Position numbers and translations under genes: made by a program. A stretch of DNA of 64,000 bases from Pontibacter sp. SGAir0037 (GTDB taxonomy: Bacteria; Bacteroidota; Bacteroidia; Cytophagales; Hymenobacteraceae). The first letter of the stretch is position 1, and each line of letters opens with the position of its first letter. The DNA lies in the NCBI RefSeq assembly GCF_005491705.1, contig NZ_CP028092.1:496001-560000 (forward strand), in the 5' to 3' direction. Shown piece by piece: positions 34,904 through 44,700 of this stretch. The notes under the pieces were generated by a model. That model had not been told where the DNA came from. It searched no databases and saw nothing but the letters and a program-made list of their open reading frames with translations.

Positions 34904-35746
34904 TTATTTAGAGCCACAGGTTTTATCTAATCTTCTGTTGTATTCTCTTATGGCAGATGCCTCTGTTATCGTCAACATTTCCGCTTTGCAACGTTTTAAA
35001 ACAGAGCAGTTCTGGTCCAGGTGATAAACTGCTGAACCGGAACTGTCGCAGATATACACCTGTCGCTTAGTGGCACCAGCGGGTATAGGTGCTTTATTGC
35101 TGGTAGCGGGGGCAGCACTGGTGTCGGTGGTGCCGCTTCGCTTCTCTTTCCTGAAATCCCAGGGAGGCGTAGGATTCGGGTCCTGCCAGAGTCCGCGCTT
35201 AAAACGGCGGGCATCTGCCTCCAGGTTCTCCAGGTTCTTGTCTTTGGAGTAAGCTTTGTAGTGCCAGGCATATCCCTCCCGCACAAGCTCCTCGTTCAGG
35301 TTGCGCCCGTCAGGAAGTATAATAGTGCCTACGGTGCGGCCATAGCGGTCTTTGTTATGCTCTATCAGCCGAACCATTTTACCAAAGGCCAGGTCAGAGG
35401 CAAATTGCCTGGCCCTTTGCCCGAATGCCTGGTTCTTCTCCGGCGTATCTATTCCGTAGAGCCTTACTGTAATTGAGGTTTTACCATCTCGAAGCAGCTC
35501 AAATGTGTCTCCGTCTTTCACGCCCACTATCTTGTCTCCTGCAATATTTTCCGGGGTTCTGGTTTCGGCAGCAGCTGGTGTATTTGCTGGCTCATTCGTA
35601 TCGTTGGCAGATGTTTCTGCTGCACGTCCGTTAACAGTTTGCTGGCGCTGGCGGAATTCTTCACGCGCCTTGTCATTGTCTTGCCTGCAAGCAGTTATGG
35701 AAAGCAGAATAAGAAGTGAAAAGTAGAAAAAGAGTGTTTTTTTCAT
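34904..35746 (-). CDS. Thermonuclease (SNase-fold) lipoprotein with C-terminal Cys/His domain
   Basis: 280 residues. Lipoprotein signal ends SITAC (Cys20), then a disordered linker (about 22-70), then a staphylococcal nuclease domain at about 72-195: DGDTFELLR, the catalytic Arg/Glu region TVRLYGIDTPEKNQAFG (Arg in VRLYG, Asp in GID, Glu in TPE), and the second catalytic Arg in HNKDRYGRTVG. All SNase catalytic residues appear present, so Ca2+-dependent cleavage of DNA or RNA at the cell surface is expected. After a proline/alanine linker comes the Cys/His domain (about 228-279) shared with the neighbour, beginning RQVYICDSSG and ending KTCGSK. Confidence 0.9.
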   Translation of the reverse strand: MKKTLFFYFSLLILLSITACRQDNDKAREEFRQRQQTVNGRAAETSANDTNEPANTPAAAETRTPENIAGDKIVGVKDGDTFELLRDGKTSITVRLYGIDTPEKNQAFGQRARQFASDLAFGKMVRLIEHNKDRYGRTVGTIILPDGRNLNEELVREGYAWHYKAYSKDKNLENLEADARRFKRGLWQDPNPTPPWDFRKEKRSGTTDTSAAPATSNKAPIPAGATKRQVYICDSSGSAVYHLDQNCSVLKRCKAEMLTITEASAIREYNRRLDKTCGSK

Positions 35747-35917
35747 GAGGCAAAGGTGCTGTTAATCTTCTTTTACCACAAATATTATTTATAGTTTTTC
35801 AGAGGCGGGGCACAAGCAGTAAGCCAGGTTTTATACCTGTAGTAAAATAGGAAATTACTATAAGTATAGAATTTGAGTGCTGTATTTACCTGCCTTAGCA
35901 TAGTTACCAAAATTAAA

Positions 35918-35945
35918 AAGCCCCCACTTGTTTAAGTGAGGGCTT
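35918..35945 (-). terminator. Terminator after the propeller-amidohydrolase gene
   Basis: 12-bp arms with one mismatch (35918-35929, 35934-35945), 4-nt loop, followed on the minus strand by T5-AA-T4; 20 bp after the stop at 35966. Confidence 0.78.
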
Positions 35946-35965
35946 CGAAAAGGGGGGTGTGTTAA

Positions 35966-38900
35966 TTATTCCTGTATGCCAGGTACGCCAACAGGCATTG
36001 CGCTGTGCCAGTCGAACTCCGGGGCATTACGTTTTGTAGGAGCCAGTTCGTTTAAGTTGTTGGCATCGTACAAACGGCCATTGCGCATTACATACTTAAT
36101 AGTGTTGGTATGGCGGATGTTCTCCAGCGGGTTCTGGTCCATGATTACCAGGTCAGCCAGCTTACCATTCTGAATAGTGCCTAGGTCGCCATCCAGACCG
36201 AGGGATTTGGCACCCAGTACAGTAGCTACTTTAAGCGCATCCAGGTTGCTCATGCCCCCGGATTGGATAGACCACAGTTCCCAGTGGTAACCAAGTCCCT
36301 GCAACTGCCCGTGCGAGCCGACACCGGCTAAACCTCCTGCTTTTACCATGTTGTTTACAAATTCTGCATGGCGGTCGAAGATGTGCTCTTCTTTCATAAA
36401 CCAGCCGGAACGGCGTCTGGCTTTCTCGTCTACCTCCACCTTCGGGGTAAAGTAGTTCAGCTTTTTATCGCCGATCACATTTTCGGTAGCATAGTAGTAG
36501 TTTTCAGCCCAGGGGCCGCCGTAAGATACCAGCAGGGTAGGAGTATAGGCTATCTGCGACTGCGACACAAAGTCTATCACATCTTTGTAAAGCGGGTAAA
36601 TCGGGTATGAATGTTCATGGCCCGGATAGCCGTCTAATACCTCTGTCAGGTTCAGTTTAAAGTCCAGGCCGCCTTCTGTTGTCGGCATCAGGCCCTGCTC
36701 TTTCGCCGCCATAATAATCCACTGGCGGTGCTGGCGGTTGCCTACCAGGTACATTTTAATGGTTTTGGTGTTGTAGTACTCCGAATACTGTCTGAGCACG
36801 CTCTTTGCATGGTCCAGGCTTTTCAGGTTATAAGACCAGTAACCTACTCCAGGACCTGTAGAATATATTCTTGGACCGAGCATTTTACCGGTTTCTACCA
36901 TGTCGCTATACGTAAGCACATCGGTAGTGGCAGTCTGAGGATCGCGGGTTGTGGTAACGCCATAGGCCAGGTTGGCAGCATAAATCCATACCTGGTTGGA
37001 GTGCACGCCCCAGCGCGGCCACATGTGGGCATGTGTATCAATAAAGCCCGGTGTAATGGTTTTGCCTTTTACATCTACTATAGTAGCCCCCTGAGGAACT
37101 GTAAGGGTGCCTGCCGGACCAACAGCTTTGATGCGATTGTTTACTACGAGTATGTCTCCTTGCTCAATTACCTCATCGCCATTCATGGTGATAATGCGTG
37201 CGCCTTGCAACAGCAGGGTTCCCTGCGGAATATCACGCGGCACCTGTATGGCAATTTTTGTTTCCTGTGGCTTATAGCCTTCAATCTTTACTGCTTCTTT
37301 AGCGCCGGTACTGTCTGTTTTGGCTTCGGCAGTTTCTTGCTTGGCATCTTTCTTTTTCTCTTCCAGAAGGTCCAGTTCTCTTTTTCTGGCAAAGGCTGCA
37401 TCTAAATTATAGGCAAAAAAGGCATTGCCGATAGACCAGTATATTGTTTTTCCATCAGAAGACCAGCTCGGGAATTGCCCGCCGATGTCGGTAAGCTTCC
37501 AGCTTGGGAACTGCGAACTGGCCACATCAGCAACAGAAATAGTAGGTGTTTCGCCTCCAACAAATGGCAGTGTAACTACATAAATTTCGTTGTTGATCAG
37601 GGCAAGTGCCTTATCGCCTACAGGAGCTTTGATAACTATTGTAGCGGTAGAAGGCTGCATTTCCGGTTCTCTTTCGTTCAGGTGCAGGTTGTGGCTCATT
37701 TCCTCTTCCAGCATATCGGCGTAAGAACCAAAGGTGGTAATGCCTTTTACTTTGATGTAGGGCTTTTTATCTGTGCCATCCCAACGTACAGAAATAAGGC
37801 CATCGCTTGAGCTATACAGGTAAATGCGGTCGTCTCCCTTTACAAAGTGAGGATTTGCGCCCAGGTTAGCTTTTGTTACAAAAGTACTCGGGCCTCCTTT
37901 TGAAGATACCCAGTTAATTGTCTGGCGCGAATCGAAGGCACTTGGTCCAGCCGATTCGCGGTAGGTTTGGTACGAACCTTTAATAAACACGATTTTATCA
38001 CCGCCCGGCGACCACACCGGTTCCTGGAAAACAGAATTTTCGACGGTTAATTTTACAGGTTTTCCTTTGCCATCGGCAGATACTTTGTAAATAGAACCGC
38101 CTGTTTTTTCATGCCAGGTTACAAACACCAGGCTTTTGCCATCCGGCGACCAGGCAGGTTGTGCTTCAGTAAACTCGTGTGTTGTAACGCGCTTCGGGGT
38201 GCCACCTGGGTAATCCATCAGGTATAAGCGATCTAATGCGGTAAAGGCAACACGTTTTCCGTCCGGAGATACAGCCGCATCTCTTATCTGCGTAACCGTC
38301 ATCGTTTTGTCGTCTGTGATCGGGTACTTGAACTCCAGCTTAGGACCGATAGCGATTTCTGTTTCTACTTCGAAAGGTATTTCTTTTGCCTGGCCACCTG
38401 CTACCGGAATGCGGTATATCTTGCCTCCGTAAGAAGCAACCAGATCTTTGCTATCCGGCGTGAACGACATGGCGGGAAGCACACCCAGAGGGGCAATAGA
38501 TTCCTGTTCGTCGCGCTGTACCGGGTAAGCCAGCCATTTTTCCTCGCCTGTTTTCAGGTTCTGGGCAACCAGGCCCGTGTTGTTGTTGTAGCGGGTGCCG
38601 TATACCAGCCAGTTTCCGTCTGGTGATAGGGTGGGGCTGAAGGCAGAACCATAGCGGGAGGTTCTGGTATCGGTTTCGCCTGTTTCTCTGTCAAAAGTAG
38701 CTAACTGGTACTGTGGCAATTGTGCATTATAGTTCCAGGCTCCTGTGCGCTTGGCATACCAGATGTAGCGGCTGTCTTTTCCGAAAGCAGGTTCAACGGT
38801 TTTCAGGTTATCGGGCTTACTGATAAGCGCTACACCGCTGCCACTGTCTTTGTGGTACAGGTGCAGTTTTAAGTTACGGCGCCCTTTGGCAGCCACCAAG

Positions 38901-39388
38901 TATTCTCCGTCCGGCGTCCATTCGGCAGCCTGAAAGTTTTCGTTCTTGCTTTTGCTGATCTGCTTGGTTTTCCTGGTGCTCAGGTCCATCGTCCAGAGAT
39001 TGTCAGCTCCGTCTTTATCCGAAATAAACAGAATAGATTTGCCATCCGGGCTAAAGCGGGGCTGTACGTCTAGCGCCATGCCTTCGGTTAATTGTTCAGC
39101 TTTTCCGCCGGTTATAGGCAGCAGGTACAGGTCGCCTAAAATGCTGAAGATGATCTTGCTGCCATCGGGGTGAACATCCAGCGCCAGCCAGGAGCCTTCC
39201 TTTGTTTTGATCTTTATATGGCGATCAGCCTCCAGCGGAAGATCTTTCTTGTCTTCCTTTTTTACTTTTTCATTTAGCGTCCTGAGCTGCTCCTGGGCAA
39301 GAGCAGGTCCTGCCAGAAAGCCCAGCGAACAAAGCACCACCAGCGGCTTTTTCCAGTGGCCGCTAAAGCTTTTAGATATTCTGTTCAT
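35966..39388 (-). CDS. Secreted TolB-type beta-propeller/amidohydrolase fusion protein
   Basis: 1140 residues, signal peptide 1-31 (ending AGPALAQ). Residues about 45-690 hold repeated PD40/TolB blades, each with an SPDG core: RFSPDGKSILFISDKDG, LSPDGNWLVYGTRYN, VSPDGKRVAFTALDR, WSPDGKSLVFVTWHE and others. After a charged linker (about 690-730), an amidohydrolase domain runs to about 1100: GKTITPGFIDTHAHMWPRWG supplies the HxH metal motif, and KLADLVIMDQNPLE ends it. The architecture is common in Bacteroidota and predicted to hydrolyse peptides or amidated substrates in the periplasm; the substrate is unknown. Monocistronic. Confidence 0.92.
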   Translation of the reverse strand: MNRISKSFSGHWKKPLVVLCSLGFLAGPALAQEQLRTLNEKVKKEDKKDLPLEADRHIKIKTKEGSWLALDVHPDGSKIIFSILGDLYLLPITGGKAEQLTEGMALDVQPRFSPDGKSILFISDKDGADNLWTMDLSTRKTKQISKSKNENFQAAEWTPDGEYLVAAKGRRNLKLHLYHKDSGSGVALISKPDNLKTVEPAFGKDSRYIWYAKRTGAWNYNAQLPQYQLATFDRETGETDTRTSRYGSAFSPTLSPDGNWLVYGTRYNNNTGLVAQNLKTGEEKWLAYPVQRDEQESIAPLGVLPAMSFTPDSKDLVASYGGKIYRIPVAGGQAKEIPFEVETEIAIGPKLEFKYPITDDKTMTVTQIRDAAVSPDGKRVAFTALDRLYLMDYPGGTPKRVTTHEFTEAQPAWSPDGKSLVFVTWHEKTGGSIYKVSADGKGKPVKLTVENSVFQEPVWSPGGDKIVFIKGSYQTYRESAGPSAFDSRQTINWVSSKGGPSTFVTKANLGANPHFVKGDDRIYLYSSSDGLISVRWDGTDKKPYIKVKGITTFGSYADMLEEEMSHNLHLNEREPEMQPSTATIVIKAPVGDKALALINNEIYVVTLPFVGGETPTISVADVASSQFPSWKLTDIGGQFPSWSSDGKTIYWSIGNAFFAYNLDAAFARKRELDLLEEKKKDAKQETAEAKTDSTGAKEAVKIEGYKPQETKIAIQVPRDIPQGTLLLQGARIITMNGDEVIEQGDILVVNNRIKAVGPAGTLTVPQGATIVDVKGKTITPGFIDTHAHMWPRWGVHSNQVWIYAANLAYGVTTTRDPQTATTDVLTYSDMVETGKMLGPRIYSTGPGVGYWSYNLKSLDHAKSVLRQYSEYYNTKTIKMYLVGNRQHRQWIIMAAKEQGLMPTTEGGLDFKLNLTEVLDGYPGHEHSYPIYPLYKDVIDFVSQSQIAYTPTLLVSYGGPWAENYYYATENVIGDKKLNYFTPKVEVDEKARRRSGWFMKEEHIFDRHAEFVNNMVKAGGLAGVGSHGQLQGLGYHWELWSIQSGGMSNLDALKVATVLGAKSLGLDGDLGTIQNGKLADLVIMDQNPLENIRHTNTIKYVMRNGRLYDANNLNELAPTKRNAPEFDWHSAMPVGVPGIQE

Positions 39389-39510
39389 GTATAGGTTTGG
39401 ATAGATTAGGTAAAGGTTTGCTATATAAGAAGTTAAATATAGCAGGTTTTTAAATAAAATAGGTATAGTTGTTTTAATGGAAGTTTTTGTCGTGGAGCGC
39501 AGAAAAGTAT

Positions 39511-41529
39511 TTACAGCAGGAAATCCAGTTTAGATGCCATTTGCCGCTGTGCGGTGCCCATAGAAGGCAACGTGAATTTAAAGGAACTGCCAACTCCAGG
39601 CTCACTTTCTACCCATATTCTGCCGCCGTTTTGCTCAATAAAGTCTTTGCAGAGCGCCAGGCCCAGGCCGCTTCCTTTTTCCAGTGCGGTTCCCCGGGTG
39701 GTTAGGCTGCGGAAACCGAAAATCTTTTCCTGGCTTTTGGCATCAATGCCAATACCTGTATCCTGAACAATAACTGTTAAAAAATAGTCGGTTGACTGTG
39801 TTTCTATGGTAATTGAGTCGCCGGCATTACAGAATTTAATGGCATTGGATATCAGGTTGCGGAGTACCATTTTAATCATCTCATCATCGGCCATGGTGAT
39901 AGGGGCAACGTTTGGCGCTACTTTATTGGTGATGGTGATGTCTTTCCGCTGTGCCTGAGGCGTTAAAAGTTCAATGTTTTCCTGTACGAGCGCGGCAATA
40001 TGCATGGTATTGGCCTTTGTGTTTAGGCCTTCCATCTGCGAGCGGGCCCAGATGAGCAAATTGTCCAGCAGCCATAAAGTGTTCTGCTGCTCTGACTCCA
40101 GCGTTTTGGCAAACTGGCGAAGCTTATCTTCAGGCAAAGCACCTACCGATAACAGTTGCAGGAGCGACTTTAAAGAAACCAGTGGCCCTCGCAGGTCGTG
40201 CGCAACAATAGAGAACAGCTTGTTTTTTACCTCGTTCAGCCGTACCAGTTCTTCTTTCTGTTTTTGCAGCTGGTCCGACTGTTCTACAATGGCTTTTTTC
40301 TTTTCAGACAGTTCGTGGTGAAATGCCATGATCTGCTCGTTTTTTATAAACAATTGCTTGTTTATCTGGCGCAAGCGCTTTGAGCCTCTGTAAGCTATTA
40401 TGCTGAACAAGACCGAAATTGCCAACAAAGTGCCGATGCCATACTGGATAAGCGTTTTCTGATGAAGCTGTTTGGCCTGCAGGTTTCCGTTCGTTTTCAG
40501 CTGCAGGTTTTCCTTTTCTTTGAGTTCCGTGTCGTACTTTACCTGCATGCTTGAGATCTGCATCATCGCCTTCTCTGTCTGTACACTATCATTGTACTGG
40601 CTGTAAAGCGTCAGGTAAGCGTGCGCGTTTTTAAAGTCGCCAATAGTGGTGTAAATATTGTTTAAGAGTTCTGCTGAGAGCCTGATGTGGTCTTTTGCAT
40701 TTAGTTTCTGCGCCTCTTCCAGGCTGAGCTTTGCGTAGTAAACAGCTTTGTCATAATCTTTACTAACCCAATAAGCTTCTGATAAGCCTCTCAGAACATA
40801 AGTTTTATCGTGCAGGCTTTGTATTTCATCGGCAATGGCTAAAGCACGGAGCTGGTATGTGAGGGCAGCCTGGTAATTGCCTGCGGTGCTATAGATCAAT
40901 CCAATGTTGCTAAGTGCCGCAATAACACCCGGTTTATCTTCCAGCTCTTCTTTTAAAGGGAGTGCTGCCTTGTAATACTTTAAAGCCTGCTCATAGGCTC
41001 CCTGCTTCAGAGACGAGCTGCCTAGGTTGTTTAGCGTGCGACTAATTGATGTTTTGTCTTTGATGTGGTTCGCAAGGCGCAGTGCTTTGTTATAGTATTC
41101 CTCAGCTTTGGTGTAGTTATGCTGGCTTATATAAATATTGCCGATGTTGTTGTAGCTTAAACAGATACCAACCGAATCGCCGATCGACTCTCTTAGCCTG
41201 AGTGCTTCGTAGTATTTGTTAGCAGCAGATTCGAAATCACCCAGCATGAAAAAGCCGGCTCCTGTTGTGTTGATAGCCTTGGCGAGAACTTTTACATCAT
41301 CCGCTTTTTCGGCTGCCTCAATAGCTTTATTGCCATACTGTATTGCTTCTTTCGGATTCGAAGACCTGTACGCTTGGCTGATATCACTGAGTATATCAGC
41401 TCTGACTGCCTGCTCATTCGTTTGCTCAAGTTCCGAGTGAAGCTGTCTGATCTTTCCGTCGTCCTGAACACTATACAGATAGGGGAGAATAAACAAGTGG
41501 AGTAGCGCTATCATCTTCATGCGCAGCAT
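39511..41529 (-). CDS. Sensor histidine kinase with N-terminal TPR repeats
   Basis: 672 residues. Signal peptide or anchor at 1-20, then about seven tetratricopeptide repeats (about 30-345) such as AINTTGAGFFMLGDFESAAN and CLSYNNIGNIYISQHNYTKA, one membrane helix near 365-385 (YGIGTLLAISVLFSIIAYRG), a coiled-coil segment, HisKA with His in FSIVAHDLRGPL, and HATPase_c with N-box NLISNAIKFCNAG, DTGIGID, and GSGLGLALCKDF. Periplasmic TPRs probably bind a protein or peptide partner. No response regulator gene is adjacent, so it is an orphan kinase. ATG 41529, 41520 or 41514 are all possible starts. Confidence 0.92.
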   Translation of the reverse strand: MLRMKMIALLHLFILPYLYSVQDDGKIRQLHSELEQTNEQAVRADILSDISQAYRSSNPKEAIQYGNKAIEAAEKADDVKVLAKAINTTGAGFFMLGDFESAANKYYEALRLRESIGDSVGICLSYNNIGNIYISQHNYTKAEEYYNKALRLANHIKDKTSISRTLNNLGSSSLKQGAYEQALKYYKAALPLKEELEDKPGVIAALSNIGLIYSTAGNYQAALTYQLRALAIADEIQSLHDKTYVLRGLSEAYWVSKDYDKAVYYAKLSLEEAQKLNAKDHIRLSAELLNNIYTTIGDFKNAHAYLTLYSQYNDSVQTEKAMMQISSMQVKYDTELKEKENLQLKTNGNLQAKQLHQKTLIQYGIGTLLAISVLFSIIAYRGSKRLRQINKQLFIKNEQIMAFHHELSEKKKAIVEQSDQLQKQKEELVRLNEVKNKLFSIVAHDLRGPLVSLKSLLQLLSVGALPEDKLRQFAKTLESEQQNTLWLLDNLLIWARSQMEGLNTKANTMHIAALVQENIELLTPQAQRKDITITNKVAPNVAPITMADDEMIKMVLRNLISNAIKFCNAGDSITIETQSTDYFLTVIVQDTGIGIDAKSQEKIFGFRSLTTRGTALEKGSGLGLALCKDFIEQNGGRIWVESEPGVGSSFKFTLPSMGTAQRQMASKLDFLL

Positions 41530-41740
41530 TAGAATAGTGTAAGAAGGTTGGAAGACAGGTTGTTATAGCAATATTGCGTGAGTGCAATTTAAGTTAAAAA
41601 AGCATTCACGCTACAATTTATAATATAATATTTTAATAATATTCTGATTGGAGTTAAAAATTGATTATAAGAAAGTATTTATTGCATTACCAATACCTGT
41701 GAAATGGTAAATGAAATATTCAAGTTAAAATAGTTATATT

Positions 41741-44700
41741 TTATGAAGTTGTAACTTCTATACTGCTGATTCCTCCGGCCTGTTTATGAACCTTTATTTG
41801 TGTGCTGATACGTTCTTTCAAAGCCTCTACGTGCGAGATGATACCAATCATTTTGCCACTGGCCTGCAGGTTTTCAAGTGTTGTTATGGCAGCATCCAGA
41901 GTTTCAGCATCTAAGGTGCCAAAACCTTCATCTATAAACAGCGAGTTAATCTGTGTACGATGCCCGGCAAGGTCTGAGAGGCCCAGCGCCAGCGCCAGGC
42001 TTACCAGGAAGCTTTCCCCGCCAGAGAGGGTATTCATAGGCCTGACAGCCTCTGCCTGGTACGTATCCACAATGAGCAGCTCCAAGTCTTCCTCAGAAGA
42101 TTTCAGGATGCGGTATCGGTCGTTCAACTTCTGCAGGTGCCTGTTTGCGAGTTCTACCAGCCGTGCCAGGGTAAGACCCTGTGCAAAGCGGCTGAATTTG
42201 TTGCCGTCTGCCGATCCGATCAGGTTAGAGAGCTGATCCCAGCGGGAGCAGACCTGTTGCTGGGTCTGTAGCTGCACCGCCAGTGCAAGGTTCTTCTCCC
42301 TCTGCTCTTTATCCTGTTCCAGCAGCTGGGTATACCGCGCCCGTTCCTCTATAAAGGCACGCTGCTGCTGTGTTTGCCGCTGGTAAAGTTCGCGCAGTGT
42401 TTCCTGGCTTTCCTCCGTTAGTTTTTTAACCTGCGTTTGCTCCAGTTCATGCTGCACATCGGCCAGGCTTTTGCGCGTTTCTGTCAGGTGCTTTTCTGTC
42501 TGCGATTTAAGGTTGGCAAGGCGGTTTGCTTCGTCTTTGTGGAGCAGCATCTGGCTCAGAGCCTCTATGGTGGCAATGCCCTGCTGCTGCAGCACACGAA
42601 GAAGCCCGTCCCGTAGCTCGTCGAGCTGCGATTTGTTTTGCTGATGCGTATGCTGGCACTCTTGTTGCCGTTGTCGGTTCTCTTTTAACTCCTGTTGCTT
42701 CTGTTGTTGCCTGGCCCTGGCTTCTTCTGCCTGTACGGCCTTTGCTTTTAATTCCTGCAGGGCGTGCTGGCGTTCTTTTTGCGGGTCTTTCTCTCCAAAC
42801 AAGTCGGTCCGTTCTTCTTTTAGCTTTACAAGCTGCTGGTGTGCGTCTTTAAGAAGTGCCTGGCGTTGCTGCAACTCTTTTTGCTTTTCCTCTACACTGG
42901 CTTCAAGGGCTTTAACTTCGGCATGCATCCCGGTATAAATTTCCCGCATCTGTACCAGTTCCTGCTGCTTCTGCTGGTAAGTTGCCACGAGCTGCTCCAG
43001 CTTTTTCAGGACTTCGTGGCGGGTATCAGCAGTGTAGCTTAAACCGTAAGCAGCTGCAAACGACGCGGCCATTTCAGCGTGAGATTGAAGTTGCACGCGT
43101 ACATCCTGCAGCGAAAGCTGTAGTTTGGCTACCTGGGTTTGCAGGTGCTTCTCTGAGTGGTGCAACTGGTTTATTTCAGCCTGTACACGTATGCCTTCTT
43201 CTCGGGCAACCTGCAGGTGCTGGTTTATGTTTTCCAATGCCTTGCTGTGAAGCCGGGCCTGTTGCAGACTATTATTCAGACTGCCTACTTTTTCTTTTTG
43301 ATAGGCCAGCTGATGTTCAAGTTCTTTTATATCGTGCAAGGTAGGGCTTACGCTGCCTGCCTGCTGTTGGTAAAGCTGCTGTAAACGATCGACTTCCTGT
43401 TCAGCTTCCTGTTTGCGCTGACCTGATACGGCCAGGCCATGCTGCAGGGTATTTAACTGCAACTGCACTGTGTTTATACCTGCCTCCAGTTCTTTTACCA
43501 GCAACTGCTGTTTATCGCATTTCTGCTGGTCTTCGGAGAGGGTAGAGGTATAGGTGCCTTCCAGGTAAGGGTGGTGTGCAGAGCCGCAAAGCGGGCAAGG
43601 CTGTTCCGGTTGCAGATTTTGCCTTGCCTGTTCATACTCCTGAATACGTTGCTGTAGCAAGACCAGTTTTTGCAGCTCTTCCAGTCTGGTGAAGCCTTCG
43701 CTATATTTTAGCTGAAGCTCTTTTAGCTGCTGCTGTTTCCGGTTTATTTCCTGCTCCTGTTGCAGTACCTGGGTTGCCAACTGCTGCTTTCTGGTGCTGT
43801 GTTCCTGGTGCTGCGTGGCCAGGTCAAGCAGTTTTTCGTAGCGGGCAAGTAATAACGGCTGTTCCTGAGCCTCTGCCTCTAACTGGTCTATGGTTCTGGC
43901 AGCCAGTACAGCCTGCAGTTTTGTCAGTTTTTCCTGCCGCTGCTGCTCGTATTGTTCCTGTAAAGCTCTGGTTTGTGCCTGTTTCTGCTGCAGTGCCTGG
44001 TTTTGCTGCGCCTCCTGGCGTACCTGTTGTTCTACTGTAGCCTGCTCCTGAAGCAGCTTTTCGATGTTCTGTTCTGCTTCATTCAGGTCTTTTACCGTTT
44101 GCCGGAAATCAAATAAGTTCTCAGGCAGATCCTGGAGATGCTGGTTCTGCTGCAGCCAGTCTTTGTGCAGACCGGCCTTATGTGTTAATGCAGTTAACTG
44201 CTCTTGTTTCTGTTGCAGGTTTAATTTATCCTGTTGAAACACAGTGTTAAACTGCACATAGGCTCCCTTGTCTTTTTTGTACTGCTCCCGCACTGTATGC
44301 AACTGGTGATCGAGCTTTACTACCTGATCCAGCAGTGGTTCCAGCCTGTGCAGGGCCTCTTCCTGTTGCTGGTGTGCTGTACCTGCCGCAGTTGCCATAA
44401 GTCCGGCAGCTTCCAGTTCTGTTTCGAGCACAGGCAGTTGTTTTACCAGCGTTTCCAGTTGGCTCTGCACCTGTACCAGCTGGCCGTTCGCTACTTCTAT
44501 ACGAGTGAGCTGCCCCTCGTACTGCCGGGCCTGTTCGTGCTGCTCCAGTTTCTGAAACTCAGGCTGAAGCTGCGTGAGCTTGGCTTCCTGCTCCCGGTGC
44601 ACCAGTTCCTGTTGCTGTGCTTTGGCTTTTAACTGCTCTATCCGCTGCAGCCATTGCACCTGTTCCTGTATAGTCTGGATTTCCTGCCCCAGCAGCGCCT

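Noticed and set aside
36728..37405. 225-codon open frame on the plus strand inside the propeller-amidohydrolase gene
   Set aside because: It is the antisense of a clearly coding amidohydrolase region, has no domain or signal, and its length comes from low stop-codon density on the opposite strand.
41530..41740. Possible CRISPR or small RNA in the gap between the TPR kinase and sbcC
   Set aside because: Only AT-rich sequence with short ATATTT patterns and no spaced identical repeats is present.
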